From positions 78,373,995-78,437,994 of the forward strand of contig OX393555.1 of NCBI GenBank assembly GCA_947650365.1: a stretch of 64,000 nucleotides of DNA, read 5' to 3'. Position 1 is the stretch's first letter; every line of letters starts with the position of its first letter. The notes under the pieces are model-generated. The model had not been told where the DNA came from. It saw only the letters and a list, made by a program, of their open reading frames with translations, and did not search any database. This DNA comes from Chamaelirium japonicum (Eukaryota > Streptophyta > Magnoliopsida > Liliales > Melanthiaceae). Below are positions 37,901 to 51,733 of the stretch, piece by piece. A program made the position numbers and the translations under genes.

Positions 37901-40900
37901 TCTAATTCATTCGCACAATCTATTCTAATTCATTCGTACGATCCATTCTAATTCATTAGCACGATCCACTCTAATTCATTCATACGATCCAATCTATTTC
38001 TTTCGTACGATCCATTCTTACTGATTCGTATGATCCATTCTAATTCATTTGTACGAATGTATCCATTCTAATTCGTTCATACGATCCATTCTAATTCATT
38101 CGCACGATCCATTCGAATTCATTCATACGATCCATTCTAATTCATTCATACGATCCATTCTAATTCATTCGCACGAATGTATCCATTATAATTCATTCAT
38201 ACGATCCATTCTAATTCATTCACACAACCTATTCTAATTCATTTGTACGATCCATTCTAATTCATTAGCACGATCCATTCTAATTCATTCGTACGATCCA
38301 TTCTATTTCATTCGTACGATCCATTCTTACCTATTCGTACGATCCATTCTAATTCATTCGCACGAATGTATCCATTCTATTCTAATTTATTCGTATGATC
38401 CATTCTAATTCATTCGCACGATCTATTCTAATTCATTCATACAATCTATTCTAATTCATTCATACGATCCATTCTAATTCATTCGCACGATCCATTCTAA
38501 TTCATTCATACGATCCATTCTAATTCATTGATACAATCTATTCGAATTCTTTCGCACGAATGTATCCATTCTAATTCATTTGTACGATCCACCCTAATTC
38601 CTTCGTATGATCCATTCTAATTCATTCAAACGAATGTATCGATTCTAATTCATTCGTACGGTCCATTCGAATTCATTCCTACGATCCATTCTAATTCATT
38701 CATACGATCCATTCTAATTCATTCATACGATCTATTCTAATTCATTCGCACGAATGTATTCATTCGCACGAATGTATTCATTCGCACAATCTATTCTAAT
38801 TCATTCGTACGATCCATTCTAATTCATTAGCACGATCCATTCTAATTCATTCGTAAGATCCATTCTATTTCATTCGTATGATCTATTCTAACTCATTTGT
38901 ACGATCCATTCAAATTCATTCACACGAATGAATCCATTCTAATTCATTCGTACGATCCATTCTAATTCATTCGCACGAACCATTCTAATTCATTCGTACG
39001 ATCCATTCTAATTCATTCATACGATCTATTCTAATTCATTCGCACAGTCTATTCTAATTCATTCGTAAGATCTATTCTAATTCATTAGCACGATCCATTC
39101 TAATTCATTCGTATGATCCGTTCTATTTCATTCGTACGATCCATTCTTACTCATTCGTACGATCCATTCTAATTCATTCGCACGAATGTATCCATTCTAA
39201 TTCATTCGCACGAATGTATCCATTCTAATTCATTCGTACGATCCATTCTAATTCATTCGCACGATCCATTCTAATTCATTCGCACGATCCATTCTAATTC
39301 ATTCACACAATCCATTCTAATTCATTAGCACTATCCATTCTAATTCATTCATACGATCGATTCTAATTTATACGATCCATTCCAATTCATTCATTCGATC
39401 CATTCTATTTCATTCGTATGATCCATTCTAATTCATTCATATGATCCATTCTATTTCATTCGTACGATCCATTCTTACTTATTCGTACGATCCAATCTAA
39501 TTCATTCGCACGATCCAATCATATTCATTCGCATGATCCATTCTAATTCATTCGTACGATCCATTCTATTTCATTGATACGAACCATTCTTACTCATTCG
39601 TACGATCTATTCTAATTCATGCGCACGAATGTATCCATTCTAATTCATTCATACGATCCATTCTAATTCATTCGCACGATCCATTTTAATTCATTCATAC
39701 GATCCATTCTAATTCATTCGTACGATCCATTCTAATTCATTCATACAAACCATTCTAAATCTTTTGCACGAATGTATCCATTCTAATTCATTCGTACGAT
39801 ACATTCTAATTCATTCGCACGATCCATTCTAATTCATTCATACGATCCATTCTAATTCGTTTGTACGATCCATTCTAATTCATACGTACGATTCATTCGA
39901 ATTCATTCATACGATCCATTCTAATTCATTCATACGATCCATTCTAATTCATTCGCACGAATGTATCCATTCTAAATCATTCGTATGATCCATTCTAATT
40001 CATTCGCATGATCCAATCTAATTCATTCGCACGATCCATTCTAATTCATTCGTACGATCCATTCTATTTCATTCGTACAATCCATTCTTACTCACCATTC
40101 GAATTCATTCGCACGAATGTATCCATTCTAATTCATTCGTACAATCCATTCTAATTCATTCGCACGATCCATTCTAATTCATTCATACGATCCATTCTAA
40201 TTCATTAGTACGATCCATTCTAATTCATTCATACAAACCATTCTATTTCATTCGTACGAACCATTCTTACTCATTCATACGATCCATTCTAATTCATTCG
40301 CACGAATGTATCCATTCTAATTCATTCGTACGATCCATTCTAATTCATTAGCACGATCCATTCTAATTCATTCGTACGATCCATTCTATTTCTTTCGTAC
40401 GATCCATTCTTACTGATTCGTACGATCCATTCTAATTCATTCGCACGAATGTATCCATTCTAATTCGTTCGTACGATCCATTCTAATTCATTCGCACGAT
40501 CCATTCGTATTCATTCATACGATCCATTCTAATTCATTCATACGATCCATTCTAATTTATTCGCACGAATGTATCCATTCTAATTCATTCGTACGATCCA
40601 TTCTAATTCATTCACACAATCTATTCTAATTCATTCGTACGATCCGTTCTAATTCATTAGCACGATCCATTCTAATTCATTCGTACGATCCATTCTATTT
40701 CATTCGTACGATCCATTCTTACCTATTCGTACGATCCATTCTAATTCATTCGCACGAATGTATCCATTCTATTCTAATTCATTCGTATGATCTATTCTAA
40801 TTCATTCGCACAATCCATTCTAATTCATTCATACAATCCATTCTAATTCGTTTATACGATCCATTCTAATTCATTCGCACGATCCATTCTAATTCATTCA

Positions 40901-43900
40901 TACGATCCATTCTAATTCATTCATACAATCCATTCTTATTCTTCCGCACGAATGTATCCATTCTAATTCATTTGTACGATCCACCCTAATTCCTTCGTAT
41001 GATCCATTCTAATTCATTCGCACGAATGTATCCATTCTAATTCATTCGTACGGTCCATTCGAATACATTCCTACGATCCATTCTAATTCATTCATACGAT
41101 CCATTCTAATTCATTCATACGATCTATTCTAATTCATTCGCACGAATGTATTCATTCGCACAATCTATTCTAATTCATTCGTATGATCCATTCTAATTCA
41201 TTAGCATGATCCATTCTAATTCATTCGTACGATCCATTCTATTTCATTCGTATGATCTATTCTAACTCATTCGTACGATCCATTCAAATTCATTCACACG
41301 AATGAATCCCTTCTAATTCATTCGTACGATCCATTCTAATTCATTCGCACAAACCATTCTAATTCATTCGTACGATCCATTCTAATTCATTCGTACGATC
41401 CATTCTAATTCATTCACACAATCTATTCTAATTCATTCGTACGATCCATTCTAATTCATTAGCACGATCCATTCTAATTCATTCGTATGATCCGTTCTAT
41501 TTCATTCGTATGATCCATTCTTACTCATTCGTACGATCCATTCTAATTCATTCGCACGAATGTATCCATTCTAATTCATTCGTACGATCCATTCTAATTC
41601 ATTCGTACGATCCATTCTAATTCATTCGCACGATCTATTCTAATTCATTCGTACGATCCATTCTAATTCATTCGTACGATCCATTCTAATTCATTCGTAC
41701 AATCCATTCTAATTCATTAGCACTATCCATTCTAATTCATTCATACGATCTATTCTAATTTATACGATCCATTCTAATTCATTCATACGATCCATTCTAT
41801 TTCATTCGTATGATCCATTCTAATTCATTCATATGATCCATTCTATTTCATTCGTACGATCCATTCTTACTCATTCGTACGTTCCAATCTAGTTCATTCG
41901 CACGATCCAATCATATTCATTCGTACGATCCATTCTAATTCATTCGTACGATCCATTCTATTTCATTCATACGATCCATTCTTACTCATTCGTACGATCC
42001 ATTCTAATTCATTCGCACGAATGTATCCATTCTAATTCATTCGTACGATCCAATCTAATTCCTTCGCACGATCCTTTCTAATTCATTCATACGATCCATT
42101 CTAATTCATTCGTACGATCCATTCTAATTCATTCATACAGCCAATTCTAATTCTTTTGCACGAATGTATCCATTCTAATTCATTCATACGATCCATTCTA
42201 ATTCATTCGCACGATCCATTCTAATTTATTCATACGATCCATTCTAATTCATTCATACGATCCATTCTAATTCATACGTACTATCCATTCGTATTTATTC
42301 ATACGATCCAGTCTAATTCTTTCATACGATCGATACTAATTCATTCGCACGAATGTATCCATTCTAATTCATTCGTACGATCCATTCTAATTAATTCGCA
42401 CGATCCAATCTAATTCATTCGCACGATCCATTCTAATTCGTTCGTACGATCCATTCTATTTCATTCGTACGATCCATTCTTACTCATTCGTACAATCCAT
42501 TCTATTTCATTCGTACGATCCATTCTTACTGATTCGTACGATCCATTCTAATTCGTTCGCACGAATGTATCCATTCTAATTCATTCGTATGATCCATTCT
42601 AATTCATTCGCACGATCCATTCTAATTCATTCATACGATCCATTCTAATTCATTCATATGATCAATTCTAATTCATTCGCACGAATGTATCAATTCTAAT
42701 TCATTCGTACGATCCATTCTAATTCAATCGCACAGCCTATTATAATTCATTCGTACGATCCATTCTAATTCATTAGCACGATCCATTCTAATTCATTCGT
42801 ACGATCCATTCTATTTCATTCGTACGATCCATTCTTACTCATTCGTACAATCCATTCTAATTCATTCGCATGAATGTATCCATTCTATTCTAATTCATTC
42901 GTACGATCCATTCTAATTCATTCGCACGATCCATTCTAATTCATTCATATGATCCATTCTAATTAATTCGTACGATCCAGTTTAATTCATTCGCACGATC
43001 CATTCTACATTCATACTATCCATTCTAATTCATTCATACAATCCATTCTAATTCTTTCGCACGAATGTATCCATTCTAATTCATTCGTACGATCCACCCT
43101 AATTCCTTTGTATGATCCATTCTAATTCATTCGGATGAATGTATCCATTCTAATTCATTCGTACGATCCATTCGAATTCATTCATACGATCCATTCTAAT
43201 TCATTCATGCGATCCATTCTAATTCATTCCCACGAATGTATTCATTCGAACAATCTATTCTAATTCATTCGTACGATCCATTCTAATTCATTAGCACGAT
43301 CCATTCTAATTCATTCGTATGATCTATTCTATTTCATTCGTACGACCCATTCTTACTCATTCGTACGATCCATTCTAATTCATTCGCACGAATGTATCCA
43401 TTCTAATTCAGTCATATGATCCATTCTAATTCATTCGCACGATCCATTCTAATTCATTCATACGATCCATTCTAATTCATTCGTACGATCCATTCTAATT
43501 CATTCGCACAATCTATTCTAAGTCATTCGTATGATCCATTCTAATTCATTAGCACGATCCATTCTAATTCATTCGTACGATCAATTCTATTTCATTCGTA
43601 CGATCCATTCTTACTCATTCGTACGATCCATTCTAATTCATTCGCATGAATGTATCCATTCTAATTCATTCGCATGAATGTATCTATTCTAATTCATTTG
43701 TACGATCCATTCTAATTCATTCGCACGATCCATTCTAATTCATTCGTACGATCCATTCTAATTCATTCGTACGATCCATTCTAATTCATTCATACGATCC
43801 ATTTTAATTCATTCGCACGATCCATTCTAATTCATTCATACCATCCATTCTAATTCATTCATACAATCCATTCTAATTCGTTCGCACGAATGTATCCATT

Positions 43901-44912
43901 CTAATTCATTCGTACAATCCACCCTAATTCCTTCGTATGATCCATTCTAATTCACTCGTACAATCCATTCGAATTCATTTATGCGATCCATTCTAATTCA
44001 TTCGCACGATCCATTCTAATTCATTCATACGATCCATTCTAATTCATTCGTACGATCCATTCTAATTCATTTGCACGATCCATTCTAATTCATTCGCATG
44101 ATCCATTCTAATTCCTTCGTACGATACATTCTATTTCATTTGTATGATCCATTCTAATTCCTTCGTACGATCCATTCTAATTCATTCCCATGAATGTATC
44201 GATTCTAATTCATACGTATGATCCATTCTTACTCATTCTAATTCATTCATACAATCCATTCTAATTCTTTTGCACGAATGTATCCATTCTAATTCATTCG
44301 TACGATCCTTTCTAATTCCTTCGTTCGATCCATTATAATTCCTTCGTACGATCCATTCTAATTCCTTCGTACGATCCATTCTATTTCATTCGTATGATCC
44401 ATTCTAATTCCTTCGTACGATCCATTCTAATTCATTCCCATGAATGTATCCTTTCTAATTCCTTCGTACGATTCATTCTAATTCATTTGTACGATCCATT
44501 CTTTCGTATGTATCCATTCTAATTTATTCGTACGATCTATTCTAATTCATTCGCCCGATCCATTCTAATTCATTCGTACGATCCATTCTAATTCATTCAT
44601 ACGATCCATTCTAATTCATTCGCACGATCCATTCTAATTCATTCTTACGATCCATTCTAATTTTTTCGTACGATCAATTCTAATTCATTCGCACAATCTA
44701 TTCTAATTCATTCGTACGATCCATTCTAATTCATTAGCACGATCCATTCTAATTTATTCATACGATCCATTCTATTTCATTCGTACGATCCATTCTTACT
44801 CGTTCGTACGATCCATTCTAATTCATTCGCACGATCCATTCTTATTTATTCATACGATCCATTCTATTTCATTCGTACGATCCATTCTTACTCATTCGTA
44901 CGATCCATTCAT
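34956..44912 (+). repeat. Forward satellite block with a 2.0-2.4-kb higher-order unit
   Basis: Uninterrupted forward orientation for 10 kb. The rare CTTACTGATTCG variant recurs at 36031, 38022, 40414 and 42530 (spacings 1991, 2392, 2116). The shortened monomer in CTAATTTATACGATCC recurs at 37281, 39369 and 41761. AAATCATACG recurs at 35871 and 37862 (1991). The units also share GAACCATTCTTAC and CGAATGTATTCATTCGCAC variants. Length differences are due to gain or loss of a few monomers. The block ends in the fold-back junction GATCCATTCATGGGAATG. Its last 2.6 kb belong to the palindrome arm. Confidence 0.82.
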
Positions 44913-47900
44913 GGGAATGAATTAGAATGGATCATACGAAAGAATTAGAAAGGATCGTACGAATGAATTAGAATAGATTGTGCGAATATATTAGAATGGA
45001 TCATATGAATGAGTTAGAATGGATTGTGCTAATGAGTAAGATCAATTCTTACTCATTCGTACGATCCATTATAATTAGAATGGATCGTACGAATGAATTA
45101 GAATGGATCGTATGAATGAATTAGAATGGATCGTGCGAATGAACTACAATGGATCGTACGAATAAATTAGAATGGATACATTCGTGCGAAAGAATTAGAA
45201 TGGATTGTATGAATGAATTAGAATGGATCGTACGAATGAATTAGAATGGATCGTATGAATGAATTAGAATGGATGGTGCGAATGAATTAGAATGGATCGT
45301 ATGAATGAAATAGAATGGATCATACGAATGAATTAGAATGGATCGTGCGAATGAATTAGATTGGATCGTGCGAATGGATCGTACGAATGAATTAGAATGG
45401 ATCGTACGAATGAATTAGAATGTATTGTATGAATGAATTCGAATAGATTGTGCGAATGATTTAGAATGGATCGTACGAATGAATTAGAATGGATCGTACG
45501 AATGAATTAGAATGGATCGTATGAATGAATTAGAATGGATTGTACGAATGAATTAGAATGGATACATTCGTGCGAAAGAATTAGAATGGATCGTGCTAAT
45601 TCATTCATACGATCCATTCTAATTCATTCGTACGATCTATTCTAATTCATTCGCACAATCTATTCTAATTCACTCGTACGATCCATTCTTATTCATTCGC
45701 ACGATCCATTCTAATTCATTTGCATGATCCATTCTAATTCATTCATACAATCCATTCTAATTCTTTCGCAAGAATGTATCCATTCTAATTCATTCGTACG
45801 ATCCACCCTATTTCCTTCGTATGATCCATTCTTATTCATTCGCACGATCCATTCTAATTCATTCATACGATCAATTCTAATTCATTCATACAATCCATTC
45901 TAATTCTTTCGCACGAATGTATCCATTCTAATTCATTCGTACGATCAACCCTAATTCCTACGTATGATCCATTCTAATTCATTTCCATGAATGTATCCAT
46001 TCTAATTCATTCGTACGATCCATTCTAATTCATTCGTACTATCCACCCTAATTCCTTCGCATGATCCATTCTAATTTATTCGCACGAATGTATCCATTCT
46101 AATTCATTCGTACGATCCATTCGAATTCATTCAAACGATCCATTCTAATTCATTCATACGATCCACTCTAATTCATTCACACGAATGTATCCATTCTAAT
46201 TCATTCGTACGATCCATTCTAATTAATTCGCACGATCCAATCTAATTTATTTGCATGATCCATTTAAATTTATTCGTACGATCTATTTTATTTCATTCGT
46301 ACGATCCATTCTTACTCATTCGTACGATCCATTCAAATTCATTCGCATGAATGTATCCTCATTCGCACGATCCATTCTATTTCATTTGCACGATCCATTC
46401 TAATTCATTCATACAATCCATTCTAATTCTTTCGCACCAATGTATCCATTCTAATTCATTCGTACGATCCACCCTAATTCCTTCGTATGATCGATTCTAA
46501 TTCATTCGCATGAATGTATCCATTCTAATTCATTCGTACGATCCATTCGAATTCATTCATACGATCCATTCTAAATCATTCATACGATCTATTCTAATTT
46601 ATTCGCACGAATGTATCCATTCTAATTCATTTGTACGATCCATTCTAATTCATTCGCACAATCTATTCTAATTCATTCGTACCATCCATTCTAATTCATT
46701 CGCACGATCCATTCTAATTCATTTGCACGATCCATTCTAATTCATTCATACAATCCATTCTAATTCTTTTGCACGAATGTATCCATTCAAATTCATTCCT
46801 ATGATCCATTCTAATTCCAATATATGATCCATTCTAATTCCTTCGTGTGATCCATTCTATTTCATTCGTATGATCCATTCTAATTCCTTCGTACGATCCA
46901 TTCTAATTCATTACCATGAATGTATCCATTCTAATTCATACGTACGATCCATTCTAATTCATTCATACGATCCATTCTAATTCATTCGAACGAATGTATC
47001 CATTCTAATTCATTCGTACGATCCATTCTAATTCATTCACACGATCCATTCTAATTCATTCGTACGATCCATTCTTATTCATTCATACGATCCATTCTAA
47101 TTCATTCGCACGAATGTATCCATTCTAATTCATTCGTGCGATGCATTCTAATTCATTCTAATCCATTCTAATTTATTCGTACGATCCATTCTAATTTTAT
47201 ACGTACGATCCATTCTAATTCATTCTAATTCATTCATACGATCCATTCTAATTCATTCGCACGAATGTATCCATTCTAATTCATTCGTACGATCCATTCT
47301 AATTCATTCGCACGAATGTATCCATTCTAATTCATTCTAATTCTTTCGTATAATCCATTCGTACGATCCATTCTAATTCATTCGTACGTACGATCCATTC
47401 TAATTCATTCGCACGATCCATTCTAATTCATTAATACGATCCATTCTAATTCATTCATACAATCCATTCTAATTCTTTCGCACGAATGTATCCATTCTAA
47501 TTCATTCATACAATCCATTCTAATTCTTTCGCACGATCCATTCTAATTCCTTCGTACGATCCATTCTAATTCATTTGTACAATCCATTCTAATTCATTCG
47601 CACCATCCATTCTAATTCATTCATACGATCCATTCTAATTCATTTATACAATCCATTCTAATTCTTTCGCACGAATGTATCCATTCTAATTCATTCGTAC
47701 GATCCACCCTAATTCCTTCGTATGATCCATTCTAATTCATTCGCACGAATGTATCCATTCTAATTCATTCGTACGATCCATTCTAATTCATTCATACGAT
47801 CCATTCTAATTCATTCATACGATCCATTCTAATTCATTCGCACGAATGTATTCATTCGAACAATCTATTCTAATTCATTTGTATGATCCAGTCTAATTCA

Positions 47901-50900
47901 TTAGCACGAGCCATTCTAATTCATTCGTACGATCCATTCTATTTCATTCGTACGATCCATTCTTACTCATTCATACAATCCATTCTAATTCATTAGCACG
48001 AATGTATCTATTCTAATTTATTTGTACGATCCATTCTAATTCATTCGCCCGATTCATTCTAATTCATTCATACAATCCATTCTAATTCATTAGTACGATC
48101 CATTTTAATTCATTCATACGATCGTACGTAGGAATGGATCGTACGATCCATTCTATTTCATTGGTACTATCCATTCAAATTCATAAAATCCATTCTAATT
48201 TCATTCATACGATCCATTCTAATTCATTCTTACTCATTCTAATTCATTCGTAAAATCCATTCATATGATCTTATTCATTCGTACAATAAATTAGAAAGGA
48301 TACATTTGTGGGAATGAATTAGAATGGATCGTATGAATGAATTAGATTGGATTATACGAATAAAATAGAATGGATCGTACGAATGAATTAGAATGGATCG
48401 TACTAATGAATTAGAATGGATCGTACGAATATATTAGAATAGATTGTGCGAATGAATACATTCGTGCGAATGAATTAGAATGGATCGTATGAATGAATTA
48501 GAAATGATTGTATGAATGAATTAGAATGGATCGAATGAATGAATTCGAATGGATCGTATGAATGAATTAGAATGGATACATTCGTGCGAATGAATTAGAA
48601 TGGATCATACAAGGGAATTAGGGTGGATCGTACGAATGAATTAGAATGGATCGTACTAATGAATTAGAATGGATCGTACGAATGAATTAGAATAGATTGT
48701 GCGAATAAATTAGAATGGATCGTACGAATGAACTAGAATGGATCGTATGAATGAATTAGAATGGATCCTGAGAATGAATTAGAGTGGATCGTACGAATGA
48801 ATTAGAATGGATACATTCGTGCGAATGAATTAGAATGGATCGTACGAATGAGTAAGAATTAGAATGGATTGTATGAATGAATTAGAATGGATCGTATGAA
48901 TGAATTAGAATGAATCGTGCGAATGAATTAGAATGGATTGTGCTAATAAGTAAGAATGGTTCGTACGAATGAAATAGAATAGATCGTCCGAATGAATTAG
49001 AATAGATCGTGCTAATAAATTAGAATGGATCGTACGAATGAATTAGAATAGATTGTGCGAATGAATTAGAATGGATCGTGCGAATGAATTAGAATGGATA
49101 CATTCGTGCAAATGAATTAGAATGGATCGTATGAATGAATTAGAATGGATCGTATGAATGAATTCTACTGGATCGTATGAATGAATTAGAAAGGATACAT
49201 TCGTGCGAAAGAATTAGAATGGATCATACGAAGGAATTAGGGTGGATCGTACGAATGAATTAGAATGGATACATTCGTACGAAAGAATTAGAATGGATCA
49301 TATGAATTAGAATGGATACATTCGTACGATCCATTCTAATTCATTCATACGATCCATTCTATTTCATTCATGCGATCCATTCATACTCATTCGTACGATT
49401 CATTGGAATTCATTCGTACGATCCATTCTAATTCATTCGCACAATCTATTCTAATTCATTCGTACGATCCATTCTAATTCATTAGCACGATCCATTCTAA
49501 TTCATTCATATGATCCATTCTATTTCATTCGTATGATCCATTCTTACTCATTTGTACGATCCATTCTAATTCATTCGCACGAATGTATCCATTCCAATTC
49601 ATTCGTACGATCCATTCTATTTCATTCATACGATCCATTCTAATTCATTCATACGATCCATTCTAATTCATTCGAACGAAAGTATGCATTCTAATTCATT
49701 CGCACGATCTATTCTAATTCATTCGTACAATCCATTCCAATTCATTCGTACGACCCAATCTAATTCATTCATACAATCCACCCTAATTCCTTCGTATGAT
49801 CCATTCTAATTCGTTCGCACGAATGTATCTATTCTAATTCATTCTAATTCATTCACACGATCCATTCTAATTCATTCATACGATCCATTCTAGTTCATTC
49901 GCACAAATGTATCCATTCTAATTCATTCATACGATCCATTCTAATTCATTCGCACAATCTATTCTAATTCATTCATACGATCCATTCTAATTCATTCGTA
50001 CGATCCATTCTAATTCATTCGCATGATCCATTCTAATTCATTCATACGATCGATCGTGCTAATGAATTAGAATGGATCGTATGAATGAATTAGAATTGAT
50101 CGTACGAATGAAATAGAATGGATCGTACGAACGAATTAGAATGGATCGTATGAATGAATTAGAATGGATCGTGCGAATGAATTAGAATGGATCGTACGAA
50201 TGAATTAGAATGGATACATTCGTGTGAATGAATTAGAATGGATCGTACGAAGGAGTAAGAATGGATCATACGAATGAAATAAAATGGATCGTACGAATGA
50301 ATTAGAATGGATCGTGCGAATGAATTAGATTGGATCGTGCGAATGAATTAGAATGGATCATACGAATGAATTACAATAGATACATTCGTGCGAATGAATT
50401 AGAATGGATACATTCGTTCGAATGAATTAGAATGGATCGTGCAAATGAATTAGAAAGGATCGTACGAATGAATTAGAATAGATCATATGAATGAGTTAGA
50501 ATGGATCATACGAATGAATTAGAATGGATACATTCGTATGAAAGAATTAGAATGGATCGTGCTAATTTATTCATACGATCCATTCTAATTCATTCGTACG
50601 ATCCATTCTAATTCATTCGCACAATCTATTCTAATTCATTCGTACGATCCATTCTAATTCATTCGCACGATCCATTCTAATTCATGGATCGTATGAATGA
50701 ATTAGAATGGATACATTCGTGCGAATGAATTAGAATGGATCGTACGAATGAATTAGAATGGATGCATTCGTGCGAAAGAATTAGAATGGATCGTACGAAT
50801 GAATTAGAATGGATCATACGAAGGAATTAGGGTTGATCGTACGAATGAATTAGAATGGATCGTACGAAGGAATTAGAATGGATCGTACGAAGGAATTAGA

Positions 50901-51733
50901 ATGGATACATTCGTGCAAAAGAATTATAATGGATCATACGAAGGAATTAGGGTGGATCGTACGAATGAATTAGAATGGATACATTCGTGGGAAAGAATTA
51001 GAATAGATTGTATGAATGCATTAGAATGGATCGTATGAATGAATTAAAATGGATCGTGCAAATGAATTAGAATGGATCGTATAAATGAATTAGAATAGAT
51101 CGTATGAATGTATTCGAATGGACCGTACGAATGAATTAGAATGGATACATTTGTGCGAATGAATTAGAATGGATCATACGAAGGAATTTGGGTGGATCGT
51201 ATGAATGAATTAGAATAGATACATTCATGCGAAAGAATTAGAATGAATTAGAATGGATCGTACGAAGGAAATAGATTGGATACATTCGTGCGAATGAATT
51301 AGAATGGATCGTATGAATGAATTAGAATGGATCGTACGAATGAATTAGAATGGATCGTACGAAAGAATTAGAATGCATCGTGCTAATGAATTAGAATGGA
51401 TCGTACGAATGAATTAGAATAGATTGTGCGAATAAATTAGAATGGATCATACGATTGAATTAAATTGGATCGTATGAATGAATTAGAATGGATCGTGCGA
51501 ATGACTTAGAATGGATCGTACGAATGAATTAGAATGGATACATTAGTTTAAATGAATTAGAATGGATCGTACGAATGAGTTAGAATGGATCGTACGAATG
51601 AAATAGAATGGATCGTACGAATGAATTAGAATGGATCGTGCGAAGGAATTAGAATGGATCATACGAATGAAATAGAATGGATCGTATGAAGGAATTAGAA
51701 TGGATCGTACGAAGGAATTAGAATGGATCATAC
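42287..51733. repeat. Left arm of a giant satellite palindrome
   Basis: Every orientation switch and many private variants here are found inverted in 54473-64000, with coordinates summing to about 106,228 (range 106,206-106,287 because of small indels). Paired points: 42287/64000, 44501/61727 (CTTTCGTATG), 44910/61318, 45038/61190, 45075/61153, 45595/60633, 48131/58097, 50044/56162, 50685/55522. Blocks within: forward to 44912, reverse 44913-45595 (with a 35-bp forward piece at 45041-45075), forward 45596-48118, mixed 48119-48282, reverse 48283-49324, forward 49325-50050, reverse 50051-50565, forward 50566-50685, reverse from 50686. Confidence 0.9.

Noticed and set aside
11669-51731. Open frames of 60-93 codons inside the satellite (for example at 11669, 14030, 17437, 38049, 51543) with repeating peptides such as IHSNSFVRSILIHS
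   Set aside because: They arise where monomer variants or 28-mers skip the periodic TAA/TAG. Three 23-bp monomers give a 23-residue periodic peptide with no gene-like start, composition or conservation.
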